Source: Pseudolabrys sp.
GTDB taxonomy: Bacteria > Pseudomonadota > Alphaproteobacteria > Rhizobiales > Xanthobacteraceae
Length of the DNA: 34,892 bases
Direction: 5' to 3'
NCBI GenBank assembly: GCA_026125925.1
Contig: JAHCKF010000004.1
Location: 1 to 34,892, forward strand
The notes beneath the pieces are model-generated. The model saw only the letters and a program-made list of their open reading frames with translations, was not told the DNA's origin and searched no databases. Below, one piece after another: positions 1 to 8,641 of the stretch. How positions within the stretch are numbered: position 1 is the stretch's first letter; each line of letters begins with the position of its first letter. Position numbers and translations under genes: made by a program.

Positions 1-142
1 GCGGGCCTAGACGGTTGACGCCCCGGCCTCACAATGACCTATTGCCCCGACCCGGCCGTGCGGCGCGCGGCCGCGGCCGCGGCCGCGGCGGCAATTCTCG
101 AAGGTCCGATACTTCGGGCCTAAATCCGATGGGAGAACGACG

Positions 143-1014
143 ATGGCGAAGGTTGCTTTTCTGGGCCTTGGAGTCATGGGCTACCCGATGGCGGGACACC
201 TCAAGAACAAGGGCGGCCACGACGTCACCGTCTATAACCGCACCACCGCCAAGGCCGAGAAATGGGCCGCGCAGTTCGGCGGCAAGGTCGGCAAGACCCC
301 GGCCGAGGCCGCCAAGGGCCAGGACTTCGTCATGTGCTGTGTCGGCAACGACAACGACCTCAACGAGGTGACGCTCGGCAAGGACGGCGCCTTCCAGGCC
401 ATGGGCAAGGGCACGATCTTCGTCGATCACACCACCGCCTCGGCCGAGATCGCCCGCGAGCTTTATGCCGCGGCAAAGAAGGCCGGCTTCGACTTCATCG
501 ACGGTCCGGTGTCGGGCGGCCAGGCCGGCGCCGAGAACGGCGTTCTCACCGTGATGTGCGGCGGCGACCAGGCGATCTTCGACAAGGCCAAGCCCGTGAT
601 CGACGCCTATGCGCGGGCCTGCAACCTGATGGGCGCGCCGGGCTCCGGCCAGCTCGCCAAGATGTGCAACCAGATCTGCATCGCCGGCGTGGTGCAGGGT
701 CTGTCCGAGGCGCTGCATTTCGCCAAGAAGGCCGATCTCGACATCGAGAAGCTGATCGCGCGATCTCCAAGGGCGCGGCGCAGTCCTGGCAGATGGAAAA
801 CCGCTACAAGACCATGGCGGCCGGCAAGTTCGACCACGGCTTCGCGGTGGACTGGATGCGCAAGGACCTGAGCATCTGTCTCGACGAGGCGCGCAAGAAT
901 GGCGCCAGCCTGCCGGTCACCGCGCTGGTCGATCAGTTCTATGCCGACGTGCAGAAGATGGGCGGCAAGCGATGGGACACCTCGGCGTTGCTGGCGCGGC
1001 TGGAGCGGGAGTAA
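143..1014 (+). pseudogene. 3-hydroxyisobutyrate dehydrogenase-type NAD(P) oxidoreductase, frameshifted
   Basis: Beta-hydroxyacid dehydrogenase family (oxidation of 3-hydroxyisobutyrate-like acids with NAD(P)). The N-terminus shows the Rossmann motif GLGVMGYPMAGHL, then the substrate-loop DGPVSGG and the catalytic-lysine region GSGQLAKMCNQ. The reading frame starting at 143, preceded by the Shine-Dalgarno GGGAGAAC, is lost at about 757-762. The protein resumes one frame over (AISKGAAQSWQMENR) and runs to a stop at 1012-1014. Restoring one G, so that GCGCGATC reads GCGGCGATC, gives a normal-length protein of about 290 aa. Both halves are well conserved, so this is either a very recent frameshift or a base-calling error in a GC-rich run. 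Family assignment is firm; the exact substrate is not. Confidence 0.85.
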
Positions 1015-1023
1015 AAGCGTCTC

Positions 1024-1127
1024 GTCATTCCGGACGCCGCGCGACATCGGCGATCCGGAATTCGGATGCGCATTCCGAACCCGCTGGATTCCGGGTCCGC
1101 TCGCTCACGCGAGCGCCCCGGAATGAC
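1024..1127. repeat. Palindromic intergenic repeat
   Basis: The ends are exact inverted copies (GTCATTCCGG at 1024-1033, CCGGAATGAC at 1118-1127). Between them are internal GGATTCCGGGTCC and TCGCTCACGCGAGCG hairpin segments. This is the typical shape of the dispersed palindromic repeats found between genes in Bradyrhizobium-like genomes. It directly follows the dehydrogenase stop and may act as an RNA-level terminator or stabiliser. Confidence 0.6.
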
Positions 1128-1360
1128 AGATGAGTTTCAATTTTCAAACAGCCTTTTCAAACACGCAACGCTCCGCTGGCCCTGTTCTTTGTGCGGCGCG
1201 GGTCACGCCGGTCTCTGCGGGTCCGTCCCTCATCATCGAGGGGAGCGGAGCGCCGTGAAACGCGGAGGTTCGCGAAACCTCCTGAGCGGCCGGCGCGGCC
1301 GCCCGGGACGCTGGCGAGGCGTCACCCGGCTCGCGCTTCGCTGTCGCTCAGCGCGATCCA

Positions 1361-1415
1361 CCCTCTCCCACATAAGGGCGTTCACGCCCGTCTTCGACGG
1401 GCTAAGGGGAGAGGG
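1361..1415. repeat. Nested inverted repeat in a gene-free stretch
   Basis: The gene-free stretch 1128-1524 contains one clear structure. CCCTCTCCC at 1361-1369 pairs with GGGAGAGGG at 1407-1415, and inside it GCCCGTC (1386-1392) pairs with GACGGGC (1396-1402) around a TTC loop. It looks like another dispersed intergenic repeat. I see no protein-like reading frame in the rest of 1128-1524. Confidence 0.5.
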
Positions 1416-1524
1416 GAAAGAAAGAACGCGCCGCCGGGCCTCCGGGCGCCGCTCCGCGCCCTTGCCAGCGCCGGCCGCAACCGATAGGCAGCCCACCTCC
1501 CGCGTTTCGAGCCCTTGTCGCTAC

Positions 1525-1707
1525 ATGTCCTACGTCTATTCCGTCGTCACTTTCGCCGAAATCATCGCCCTCTTCGCCTCGTTCGTTGCCCTCGTCTACT
1601 TCGCCGGTCGCGCGATCTGGCGCGCTTTGTTCGTCAAAAAGGAACCGCCGCCGAAGCCGGAAGATCTGCGCCACCTCAAGCGCGCCGGGCAGAGCGGGTT
1701 CTATTAG
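1525..1707 (+). CDS. Small single-pass membrane protein, unknown function
   Basis: A 60-residue protein starting MSYVYSVVTFAEIIALFASF. It has one hydrophobic helix (about residues 5-33) followed by a basic, proline-rich tail (VKKEPPPKPEDLRHLKRAG). Third codon positions are strongly G/C, as in neighbouring genes. Its stop codon (1705-1707) overlaps the stop codon of the convergent MBL hydrolase (1704-1706). I do not recognise a family. The start at 1525 is the first ATG before the hydrophobic segment; there is no convincing Shine-Dalgarno, so a chance reading frame is possible. Confidence 0.5.
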   Translation: MSYVYSVVTFAEIIALFASFVALVYFAGRAIWRALFVKKEPPPKPEDLRHLKRAGQSGFY

Positions 1708-2447
1708 AACTCCATCTTCAATCCGTCTTCGGCGATCAGCACGCCCCCTGCCCGCACCGTATCGAGGCGCGACAGCATGGTCGGGTTCATGTGCGTGACC
1801 ATCATCTGTTTAGCACCGAGGTCGCCGATCTTCGGCTTGAGCACGTCCCAGCTCAGGTGGCCGCTGAACTTGCCCTCGAAGCCGTAGCATTCGCAGATGA
1901 ACAGGTCGGCGCCCTTGGCGATCGGCAGCAGCGCTCCGGTCCATTCGGTGTCGCCTGAATAAGCGAAGGTCGTTCGGCCGTCATTAAGGCGCAGCGCCGT
2001 CGATGGCGCGCCGGACTGGTGGATGACTTCGGCGGTGACAATCTCGTGGCCGAGCACGCCGGTCGGCACGCCGACCGGGATTTCCTGCACCTGCCACTCG
2101 AATTTCCATTTCATCATGTTCGACTTGGGGAAGAACACTTCCATCGCCGCGTCGATGCGCGCCTTCGAGCCCGGCGGGCCGGCGATCAACAGCGGCCGCT
2201 CACGGCGGGACAGAAACTGCGCATCGAGAATGAAGAACGGCAGGCCGCCGAAGTGATCGCCGTGAAGGTGCGAGAGCACGATGCCGTCGATGGTGTTGCG
2301 ATCGACGTTCTGCGCGTTCAGCGCCGGCAGCGCCGATGCGCCGCAATCGACCAGCAAGGTCGCCTTGGCGGTTTTCAGCATGAAGCAGGTGTTGTAGCGC
2401 CCGCCGGAGCCGAAGGCGTCGCCACAGCCGATGATGGTGAGTTGCAT
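1704..2447 (-). CDS. MBL-fold metallo-hydrolase, RNase Z-like
   Basis: A 247-aa metallo-beta-lactamase-fold hydrolase. The metal-binding motif is SHLHGDHFGGL (H60, H62, D64, H65). Further metal ligands are likely H144 (VIHQSG), D167 in YSGDTEW and the terminal THMNP histidine. The domain order and length match the RNase Z/arylsulfatase-like branch of cytosolic MBL hydrolases, which cut phosphodiester or sulfate-ester bonds, but the long exosite arm of true RNase Z is not evident. No signal peptide. It is transcribed alone; downstream it meets the small membrane protein end to end. The substrate cannot be named from sequence. Confidence 0.85.
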   Translation of the reverse strand: MQLTIIGCGDAFGSGGRYNTCFMLKTAKATLLVDCGASALPALNAQNVDRNTIDGIVLSHLHGDHFGGLPFFILDAQFLSRRERPLLIAGPPGSKARIDAAMEVFFPKSNMMKWKFEWQVQEIPVGVPTGVLGHEIVTAEVIHQSGAPSTALRLNDGRTTFAYSGDTEWTGALLPIAKGADLFICECYGFEGKFSGHLSWDVLKPKIGDLGAKQMMVTHMNPTMLSRLDTVRAGGVLIAEDGLKMEF

Positions 2448-2473
2448 TGCTTTACTTTCCTAGATCAAACCCG

Positions 2474-2561
2474 CCCTCATCCTGAGGAGCGCACGCAGTG
2501 CGCGTCTCGAAGGATGAGGCGGCCCCATGGTTCGAGACGGCGCTACGCGCCTCCTCACCAT
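2474..2561. repeat. Palindromic intergenic repeat
   Basis: CTCATCCT (2476-2483) is the inverse of AGGATGAG (2511-2518). An inner GCGCAC/GTGCGC hairpin lies at 2489-2503, and a further CTCCTCACCATGAGG arm follows. The CATCCTGAGGAGC core is widespread between genes in Bradyrhizobium-like genomes. It fills the gap between the MBL hydrolase and the glutathione S-transferase. Confidence 0.6.
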
Positions 2562-2569
2562 GAGGCCGA

Positions 2570-3181
2570 TCACGCCTTCGCGCTCGGGCGCGCCGACACC
2601 GCGGCGTGCCAGCGCTTCACGTGGGTGAGCTCATCCGGCACCTTGAGCTTCGGCACCCGCATGAAGTCGATCGTGACCAAAGCGGTGATGTCGGCAACCG
2701 AATAACGCTCGCCGGCGATGAACTCATGGTCGGCAAGCTGGCGGTCGAGGATCTCGAGGAAATTGAAGACGCGCGGCCGGTTGGCCTCGGCCCATTGCGG
2801 CACCTGCGGCACTTCGAGCTCCTTCATCGCCGGATGCAGATGGCGGAACACCTGCGCCACCGGCGCGAACAGGTTGTTCTCGACCCGCCGGCTCCACATC
2901 TCGGTGAGGCCGATGTCGAGCGGGCCGCGGCCGAACAGCGGCGGCTCCGGCCGCAGCGCCTCGAAATAGCGGCAGATGGCCAGCGATTCACAGATCACGG
3001 TGCCGTCGTCGAGAACGAGCGCCGGGATCCGCTGCAGCGGGTTGATGGCGGCAAATTCCGGCGACTTGTGCTGCTTGGCATTGATGTCGACCTGCTCGGT
3101 CGGTATCTCGATGCCCTTCTCGGCCAGAAATATACGGGTGCGGCGCGGATTTGGCGCGCCTTTAGCGTCGTAAAGCTTCAT
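2570..3181 (-). CDS. Glutathione S-transferase family protein
   Basis: A 203-aa protein with the two-domain GST layout. The N-terminal thioredoxin-like half (about 1-80) carries INPLQRIPALVLDDG with the cis-proline, and ESLAICRYFE, which binds the glutathione gamma-glutamyl group. The helical C-terminal domain follows, with the N-capping motif FIAGERYSVADITALV. Such enzymes conjugate glutathione to electrophiles or reduce disulfides in the cytosol. The N-terminus MKLYDAKGAPNPRRTRIFL has no CPxC, so it is not a glutaredoxin-like omega enzyme. It appears monocistronic. The subclass and substrate are unknown. Confidence 0.9.
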   Translation of the reverse strand: MKLYDAKGAPNPRRTRIFLAEKGIEIPTEQVDINAKQHKSPEFAAINPLQRIPALVLDDGTVICESLAICRYFEALRPEPPLFGRGPLDIGLTEMWSRRVENNLFAPVAQVFRHLHPAMKELEVPQVPQWAEANRPRVFNFLEILDRQLADHEFIAGERYSVADITALVTIDFMRVPKLKVPDELTHVKRWHAAVSARPSAKA

Positions 3182-3364
3182 GGGAGGACGATTTCCGCCT
3201 GTGGGACATTTCTTGACGGGCGGAGCCGAACACAGGGCAGCACCGCTGTCAAAGCCGGGTTAACGCGCGTTAACGGATGGTTCTCTGACCCGCTTAAGCA
3301 TGGCTTTAAGGATTTTAGGCGACGGTGCCCGTTCAAAGTACCGGGTAACGTGGCGTCACCATTC

Positions 3365-4957
3365 ATGATTCCGGGCGAGCAACCAGATCTGACCGCGCTG
3401 CCGCCGCAGAGTTCGCCGGTGAAGCGACGTCTGGCCGCGCAGTACGTGCGCGACGCCCGCGACCGCCTGACCTCGACGTCGGGCACGCGGCCGGTATTCG
3501 ACGTCGAATTGCTGCGGCAATACGCGCAGAACCGCCTCTCCGCCTCGCTCGTCATTCTGCTGCTGGTCGCCACCATCGGCTTCCTGTCGAGCTTGTGGAC
3601 CGGTGCGGTCGCCGCCGGCGCCTGGACGGCGTCGGTGCTGGTCATCCACGCGGTGATCGTCACCAAGTGCCGCCAGTTCCTCGAAATGCCGATGTCGGCG
3701 GTCGATGCCAAGTCCTGGCGTTTCCGCTTCATCCTGCTCGACCTGTTCTACGGTCTGGCCTGGATGTTCATCCTCATCCATCCGGTCGGCGCCGACGAGT
3801 CGTCCGGCACCTTCATGCTGTTCGTGATGCTGCTGGTGGTCGCGGTGTCCAGCATGCTGGCGTCGAGCCTGCCGATGGCCGCCTTCGCCGCCACCTTCCC
3901 GGTCACCGCGGCGATCGCCCTCAACTTCCTGCTGATGGGCTCGTTGCGCAATTATATCCTCGCGGTCATGGCGGTGTCGGCGCAGGGCTACTTCGCGCTG
4001 CTCGCCTACCGGCTCTATTCGACGACGCTCGCCACCATAGAGGCGCGCGCCGAGAAGGACGCGCTGATCGGCGAACTCGAACAGGCCAAGGCCATATCCG
4101 ACGAAGCGCGCCAGCGCGCCGAGGCCGCCAATATCTCCAAGTCGCGTTTCCTCGCTCAGATGAGCCACGAACTGCGCACGCCGCTCAATGCCATTCTCGG
4201 CTTTTCCGAGGTGATGAAGTCGGAAGTGTTCGGCGAGCACGCGGTCGCCGCCTACAAGGAATATTCTTCCGACATCCACGCCTCCGGCGTGCATCTGCTC
4301 GGCCTGATCAATGAGATCCTCGATCTGTCGCGCATCGAGGCCGGTCGCTACGAGCTCAATGAAGAGTCGGTGTCGCTGGCGGCCATCGTCGAGGACTGCC
4401 ACCACCTCCTGAAGCTGCGCGCCACCAATCGCGGCATCAATCTGCACGAGGTCTATGAGCAGGACCTGCCGCGGCTGTGGGCCGACGAGCGCGCCATCCG
4501 CCAGATCTGTCTCAATTTGTTGTCCAACGCGATCAAGTTCACGCCGCAGGGCGGCGACATCTGGCTCAAGGTCGGCTGGACCGCGTCGGGCGGCCAGTAC
4601 ATGAGCTGCAAGGACACCGGCGCCGGCATTCCGGAAGAAGAAATACCGATCGTGCTGGCGTCGTTCGGGCAAGGGTCGAACTCGATCAAGTCGGCCGAAC
4701 AGGGCGCCGGCCTCGGCCTGCCGATCGCGAAAAGCCTGGTCGATCTGCACGGCGGCACCTTCTCGCTGAAATCCAAGCTGCGCATCGGCACCGAGGTCAT
4801 TGTTACCTTTCCGCCGGAGCGCGTCGTGGCGGCGATGGCGCCGATGGCCGACGAAGCGCCGCTGGCGCCGCAGCAGCCCGTGCCGGGCGAACCCATCCTC
4901 AACGACGAGGAACGGCGCCGGCTACGCCGCCGACCGCTGTTCCGCGCCGGCACCTGA
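3365..4957 (+). CDS. Membrane-bound sensor histidine kinase
   Basis: About 530 aa. Residues 1-55 are cytosolic, then about six hydrophobic segments fall between residues 58 and 218, followed by a coiled coil (about 225-258, rich in E, A and K). The HisKA dimerisation box [19 protein letters not shown] has the phospho-acceptor His268. The HATPase domain shows the N box ([11 protein letters not shown], about 384-394), G1 (DTGAGIP, about 417) and G2 (GAGLGL, about 447). There is no receiver domain and no partner response regulator next door, so it is an orphan kinase in layout, resembling the DivJ/PleC-type kinases of alphaproteobacteria. The start at 3365 is chosen because upstream codons are not protein-like; a GTG at 3350 is an alternative. 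The input signal is unknown. Confidence 0.85.
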   Translation: MIPGEQPDLTALPPQSSPVKRRLAAQYVRDARDRLTSTSGTRPVFDVELLRQYAQNRLSASLVILLLVATIGFLSSLWTGAVAAGAWTASVLVIHAVIVTKCRQFLEMPMSAVDAKSWRFRFILLDLFYGLAWMFILIHPVGADESSGTFMLFVMLLVVAVSSMLASSLPMAAFAATFPVTAAIALNFLLMGSLRNYILAVMAVSAQGYFALLAYRLYSTTLATIEARAEKDALIGELEQAKAISDEARQRAEAANISKSRFLAQMSHELRTPLNAILGFSEVMKSEVFGEHAVAAYKEYSSDIHASGVHLLGLINEILDLSRIEAGRYELNEESVSLAAIVEDCHHLLKLRATNRGINLHEVYEQDLPRLWADERAIRQICLNLLSNAIKFTPQGGDIWLKVGWTASGGQYMSCKDTGAGIPEEEIPIVLASFGQGSNSIKSAEQGAGLGLPIAKSLVDLHGGTFSLKSKLRIGTEVIVTFPPERVVAAMAPMADEAPLAPQQPVPGEPILNDEERRRLRRRPLFRAGT

Positions 4958-5018
4958 CGGCCTGCCGTTGTCACGGCGGGGCGGCAAATCGGCGATTGCG
5001 TTCGCGCCAAGGGCATCT

Positions 5019-5261
5019 ATGTTCGCCCAGACTGCTGCTTCGCTGCCCGAGCCTTTGATGATCGAAACCCCCACTATCGAAACGCCTTGCGTGAAAATTT
5101 GTACGCTCGACGCCGCGCAGGGGCTGTGTCTCGGCTGCGGCCGCACGGTCGCGGAAATCGCGGCCTGGGCCGGCCTGGCCCCGGCCGAACGTCGACGCGT
5201 CATGGATATGCTTCCCGAACGGCTGGCCGCATTCAATGCCTCGCAAAAACTCGCCGGATAG
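5019..5261 (+). CDS. DUF1289 domain protein (small cysteine-motif protein)
   Basis: An 80-aa protein with the DUF1289 pattern [22 protein letters not shown], containing four cysteines (C24, C28, C37, C40) likely to bind a metal, then [23 protein letters not shown]. The function of this family is not established. The start at 5019 has AAGGG a few bases upstream; an internal ATG at 5058 would give a 67-aa protein closer to the family's usual length. The 3' end overlaps the next gene by 26 bases, suggesting translational coupling with the membrane protease. Confidence 0.85.
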   Translation: MFAQTAASLPEPLMIETPTIETPCVKICTLDAAQGLCLGCGRTVAEIAAWAGLAPAERRRVMDMLPERLAAFNASQKLAG

Positions 5262-5970
5262 ACCCATCGTGAGCCGCCGTATCGCCTGGGCGTTCCTGTT
5301 CGGCGCGGCGCTGTCGCTGGCGATCCTGATCGCGACGCAGGACGCCGACCCGATCGCCGCGTTGCTGCGCCGCGACGTCGGCGCGCTGACGGTGAAGTTC
5401 GCGCTGCTGGTCTTCGTCGGCGGCCTGGTGCTGGTGACGTTCCGCGACAAGCTCGGCAAGGCGCTCGAGGCGCTGGCGTTCTGGGGCGTCATCGGCCTCG
5501 TGCTGGTGGTCGGCTATACCTACCGCTTCGAACTGCGCGAGGTCGCCGATCGCGTCGTCGCCGAACTGGTGCCGGGCTATGTCGCGCGGCACGGCCAGGA
5601 CGCCGAGGTGGTGCGCGACCGTGACGGCGACTTCTCGCTCAACGCCCATATCAACGGCGCCAGCGTCGCCATGGTGCTGGACACCGGCGCGAGTTCGGTG
5701 GTGCTGACGCAGGAAGCGGCCAGGGCCGCAGGTCTGCCGCTCGAGGTGCTCAATTATTCGGTCAACGTCGATACCGCGAACGGCCGCACCCGCGCCGCGC
5801 CGGTGACGCTGGAGCGCGTCGTCGTCGGCGGCCTGATCGAGCGCGCGGTGCCGGCGCTGGTGGCGCAGCAAGGCCAGCTCAAGCATTCGCTGCTCGGCAT
5901 GAGCTTCCTCAACCGGCTGGAAAGCTGGGAAGTGCGCGGCGACAAATTGCGCATGCGCGGCGCGCCGTAG
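5236..5970 (+). CDS. TIGR02281-type retropepsin-like aspartic protease, membrane-anchored
   Basis: A 244-aa protein with three hydrophobic segments (about 15-33, 52-68, 80-95), then a periplasmic retropepsin-like domain. The catalytic motif is [12 protein letters not shown] (Asp149), with the second conserved element [10 protein letters not shown] near the C-terminus. The fold needs a dimer for activity because only one DTG is present. It is the usual neighbour of DUF1289 genes in alphaproteobacteria. The start at 5236 overlaps the upstream gene; a GTG at 5269 (VSRRIAW) is a reasonable alternative that removes most of the overlap. The substrate is unknown. Confidence 0.85.
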   Translation: MPRKNSPDRPIVSRRIAWAFLFGAALSLAILIATQDADPIAALLRRDVGALTVKFALLVFVGGLVLVTFRDKLGKALEALAFWGVIGLVLVVGYTYRFELREVADRVVAELVPGYVARHGQDAEVVRDRDGDFSLNAHINGASVAMVLDTGASSVVLTQEAARAAGLPLEVLNYSVNVDTANGRTRAAPVTLERVVVGGLIERAVPALVAQQGQLKHSLLGMSFLNRLESWEVRGDKLRMRGAP

Positions 5971-5972
5971 CG

Positions 5973-6022
5973 CGAGCAGTTCCAGGAAAAGTGGAAACCG
6001 GTTTTCCGTCCGGAATTGCGAG
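5973..6022. repeat. Short intergenic inverted repeat
   Basis: GGAAAA (5985-5990) and TTTTCC (6002-6007) are inverted around GTGGAAACCGG, within a GAGCAGTTCCAGGAAAAG-type sequence common between genes in Bradyrhizobium-like genomes. It lies between convergent genes and could serve as a bidirectional terminator. Confidence 0.5.
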
Positions 6023-6026
6023 CAAA

Positions 6027-6857
6027 CTAAAAAAGACTGATCAAAAACCGCGTGCCGACCAGGATGAGGAAGCAGGCGAAGGCGACTTCCAGGCTGCGGC
6101 GCGACAGGCCGTGCGCCAGGCGCACGCCATAGGTCGTCATGAAGCTGGCGACCGGCGCCATCAGCACGAAGCCGGGCAGCGAGATGAAGCCGAGCGACAA
6201 GGGCGGCAGTTCGCCCGTATGCGGCCAGCCGGCGACGATGTAGCCAATGGTACCGGCGACGGTGATGGGCACGCCGAGGCCGGCCGAGGTTGCCACGGCG
6301 CGGTGGATGGGCTGGCCGTAGAGCGTCAGGATCGCGGTCGAGAAGCCGCCGCCCGAGACGCCGACCAGCGACGACAGCGCGCCCATGGCAAAGCCGTAGG
6401 CCGACAGCACGACACGGCCGGGCAGTTCGGTGCCGATGTTGCCCCGGTGGGTGCCGAACAGCATCTTCGCCGACATCAGCGCGCAGAACGTGACGAAGGC
6501 GATCTTGAACACCGGCGCCGGCGCGAACGAGGCTGCCGCGGCGCCGATCAGGATGCCGGCGAGCGCCGCCGGCGTCCATAGCCGCAGCACGCCCGGGATG
6601 ACCGCGCCTTTGCTCTTGTGGACCTCGTAGGAGCGCAAGGTGGTCGGCACGATGATGGCGAGCGAGGTGCCGACGCAGAGCTGCATGCGCAGGTCGGCCG
6701 GCACATCCATGAAACGGAAGACTTCATAGAGGATGGGCACGATGACGCCCCCGCCGCCGACGCCGAACAGGCCGGCGAGAAAGCCGGTGACGACGCCGCC
6801 GGCGAGAATGAGCAGCGCCAGCCAGACCAGTTCGTTGACGGGATAGCCGAGGATCAT
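6027..6857 (-). CDS. TauE/SafE family sulfite/anion exporter
   Basis: A 276-aa inner-membrane protein with about eight hydrophobic helices and the two family repeats. The first carries GFLAGLFGVGGGGVIVPIL and the second ALSSLVGVSGGGFSTAILT; the glycine-rich GVGGG and GVSGGG loops are diagnostic. Family members move sulfite, sulfoacetate or related organosulfur anions. It lies 37 bases after dusA on the same strand, so the two are probably co-transcribed, although a functional link is unlikely. The exact substrate is not predictable. Confidence 0.9.
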   Translation of the reverse strand: MILGYPVNELVWLALLILAGGVVTGFLAGLFGVGGGGVIVPILYEVFRFMDVPADLRMQLCVGTSLAIIVPTTLRSYEVHKSKGAVIPGVLRLWTPAALAGILIGAAAASFAPAPVFKIAFVTFCALMSAKMLFGTHRGNIGTELPGRVVLSAYGFAMGALSSLVGVSGGGFSTAILTLYGQPIHRAVATSAGLGVPITVAGTIGYIVAGWPHTGELPPLSLGFISLPGFVLMAPVASFMTTYGVRLAHGLSRRSLEVAFACFLILVGTRFLISLF

Positions 6858-6894
6858 GCGGAGCGCGCGGCGCGGGAACGGCGGGAGGAAAAGC

Positions 6895-7887
6895 CTACGC
6901 CGCGATGTGCGCCATATCCGCGTCCGTGTCCACTAGCAGGGCCAGCGCATCAGCCATGACGGCGGCCGAGGCGCCCGGCTTGACTGCCTCGACCGACAGA
7001 TGGCGGCGGAAGGCGCGCGCGCCGGGCACGGCGCGGAACAGGCCGAGCACGTGGCGCGTGATGGCATTGAGGCGTACGCCGGCGGCCATCTCGCGCTCGA
7101 TATACGGGATCAGCGCCTCGGCCGCGGCTTTGGCCGAAGCGACCGGCGCAGCTTCGCCATAGAACATCGGATCGACGCCGAGGAGCCGCCACGGCTCCTG
7201 ATAGGCGGCGCGGCCGAGCATCACGCCATCGAGGCCACCGAGATTGTCGCGGGCCTGCTCGAGGCTGGCGAGCCCGCCATTGAGCACGATCGGCCAATCG
7301 GGATGCGCCGCCTTGAGCCGATGCACGATAGCGTAATCGAGCGGCGGGACTTCGCGGTTCTCTTTCGGCGACAAGCCCTTTAGCCAGGCCTTGCGGGCAT
7401 GGACGATGAGCGCGTCGGCCCCCGCGGCCTTCACACGATCGGCGAAGGCGAACAGCGTCTCACCCGGATCCTGATCATCGACGCCGATGCGGCACTTCAC
7501 CGTGACCGGCACGCGCACCGCGGCCTTCATGGCCGCGACGCTGTCGGCCACCAATTGCGGCTCCAGCATCAGGCAGGCGCCGAAGCGGCCTTCCTGCACA
7601 CGGTCGGACGGACAGCCGACATTGAGATTGATCTCGTCATAGGCGAAGCCCTCGCCGATCCGAGCGCTCTCCGCGAGAGCCACCGGCTCGCTGCCGCCGA
7701 GTTGCAGCGCGATCGGATGTTCCACCGCATCGAAGCCGAGCAGCCGCTGCCGGTCGCCATGGATCACGGCGCCGGTGGTCACCATCTCGGTATAGAGCAG
7801 CGCCCCGCGCGTCATGAGGCGATGGAAGAACCGGCAATGCCGGTCCGTCCAGTCCATCATGGGAGCGATTGAAAAACGGCGGTTCAT
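6895..7887 (-). CDS. dusA: tRNA-dihydrouridine synthase A, 5' end rebuilt by island integration
   Basis: A 330-aa FMN enzyme that reduces uridines in the D-loop of tRNA (positions 20/20a in the family) with NADPH. Seen: SIAPMMDWTDRHCRF at the N-terminus, LQLGGSEP, the catalytic cysteine in NLNVGCPSDRV (C92), VTVKCRIGVDD, the HARKAWLKGLSPKENR tRNA/FMN region and LNGGL. The frame is intact. Codons 3-12 coincide with a 29-bp sequence repeated exactly at 34657-34685, so the start and the leader now upstream (7888 onward) are supplied by the inserted element. dusA is a known target for integrative elements. Confidence 0.95.
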   Translation of the reverse strand: MNRRFSIAPMMDWTDRHCRFFHRLMTRGALLYTEMVTTGAVIHGDRQRLLGFDAVEHPIALQLGGSEPVALAESARIGEGFAYDEINLNVGCPSDRVQEGRFGACLMLEPQLVADSVAAMKAAVRVPVTVKCRIGVDDQDPGETLFAFADRVKAAGADALIVHARKAWLKGLSPKENREVPPLDYAIVHRLKAAHPDWPIVLNGGLASLEQARDNLGGLDGVMLGRAAYQEPWRLLGVDPMFYGEAAPVASAKAAAEALIPYIEREMAAGVRLNAITRHVLGLFRAVPGARAFRRHLSVEAVKPGASAAVMADALALLVDTDADMAHIAA

Positions 7888-7935
7888 CTATTTTGCCGCT
7901 TTTCTTTTATTTCTCATCATCTTAAGGCACATTTC
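7853..7935. repeat. attL-like direct repeat copy (dusA side)
   Basis: Bases 7853-7881 match 34657-34685 exactly. The similarity then continues to about 7935 (matching up to 34739) with four mismatches (7882, 7884 and two in the following leader), and weaker similarity to about 7990. The core covers dusA codons 3-12, and the extension covers the start codon and leader. Confidence 0.85.
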
Positions 7936-8000
7936 GCACATCCCGCCAAGCCGCCGATTTCTGCTCTTCCGGCCGTTTCCGCTCATTTTCCCGCCAAAGT
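7888..8000 (-). promoter_or_regulatory. Element-supplied dusA leader/promoter mimic
   Basis: After integration the DNA upstream of dusA belongs to the element, yet it closely resembles the native leader at 34692-34800. On the minus strand both contain the AT-rich block CTTAAGATGATGAGAAATAA and an A/G-rich stretch just before the ATG. This suggests that the element carries a copy of the promoter and ribosome-binding region so that dusA stays expressed. No -10/-35 pair can be assigned with certainty. Confidence 0.5.
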
Positions 8001-8077
8001 ACGCACTTTCGGTACGACTTGCACCGAATGTCGTACCAGAAGAAGCTTCAAGTCGCACCGCAGCGCAAGCAGTCGCG

Positions 8078-8541
8078 AGCAACTACCGGATCGCTATAAC
8101 GGTCGATGACACGGTTGTTGCCGATGGCCACCGTCAGACGGCCGTGCTTGCTGCTGTGGCGCTTGGTCGCCGGGTGTTCCTTGGTAGCCTAACCGTCGCG
8201 GGCAATTTGAATGTCTTGCTGGTTACGCCCCTGCCCTTCGGCCGCACCTTGGCGGATGCCGTCGCCGCGCTCGGCGGCACGCACGGCGACCGGCCGGAGG
8301 GTATCCCCGTCCTTCGGGTCGGAAATTATCCCGGTGATCACATGCCGGGGTTTTGCGTTCGCCTTGTCTTCGCCGGATGCGCGGCGGCATTGTGCCGAAC
8401 GACGCCGACGGCATTGCCGGCGAGGCAGGCGGGCCCATGGCGCTCACGCCGATGCTCGCCGCGGCCCTTTGGGCGTCAACGAAGCGTTTCTGTACCTCTC
8501 CGGCGAAATGCCTTCCGCCGGCATGCCTGACCGGCGCTTGA
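8078..8541 (+). pseudogene. Decayed coding remnant, probably N-terminal part of a ThiF/E1-like protein
   Basis: A protein-like sequence runs through three frames. The first part reads [46 protein letters not shown] and VRLVFAG. At about 8378 it continues one frame over as RGGIVPNDADGIAGEAGGPM and ALTPMLAAAL. At about 8470 it moves again to GVNEAFLYLSGEMPSAG. The joins are restored by single-base changes, which is what decay of one gene looks like. From memory, this order of segments matches the region preceding the adenylation domain in ThiF/E1-like proteins of Rhizobiales islands; the adenylation domain is absent. The coding remnant is well supported, its family only moderately. Confidence 0.4.
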
Positions 8542-8641
8542 GAACTCAGCCACCGGCGTGTGCAACTGACGTGTGCGCACCCCGGAGCTATCTATGAGGT
8601 TCGCGTAAACGTGTGTGCGCCCGACGAATGGTCGCGCCGCA

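Noticed and set aside
63..90. GC-only tandem CGCGGC repeat at the window start
   Set aside because: Short simple-sequence run in GC-rich DNA; no function can be supported.
2606..3364. Long in-frame upstream extension of the histidine kinase
   Set aside because: It is antisense to the glutathione S-transferase over most of its length and the residues are not protein-like; the real start is near 3365.
3356..4750. 464-codon minus-strand frame across the histidine kinase
   Set aside because: Mirror frame of the kinase; composition typical of antisense GC-rich DNA.
5233..6579. Long minus-strand reading frame opposite the protease and TauE genes
   Set aside because: Rich in R, H and D with no domain; a high-GC mirror frame of genuine genes.
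8011..8037. Inverted repeat GGTACGAC / GTCGTACC with an 11-base spacer
   Set aside because: A plausible operator, but only 8-bp arms and no adjoining intact gene; not enough to annotate.
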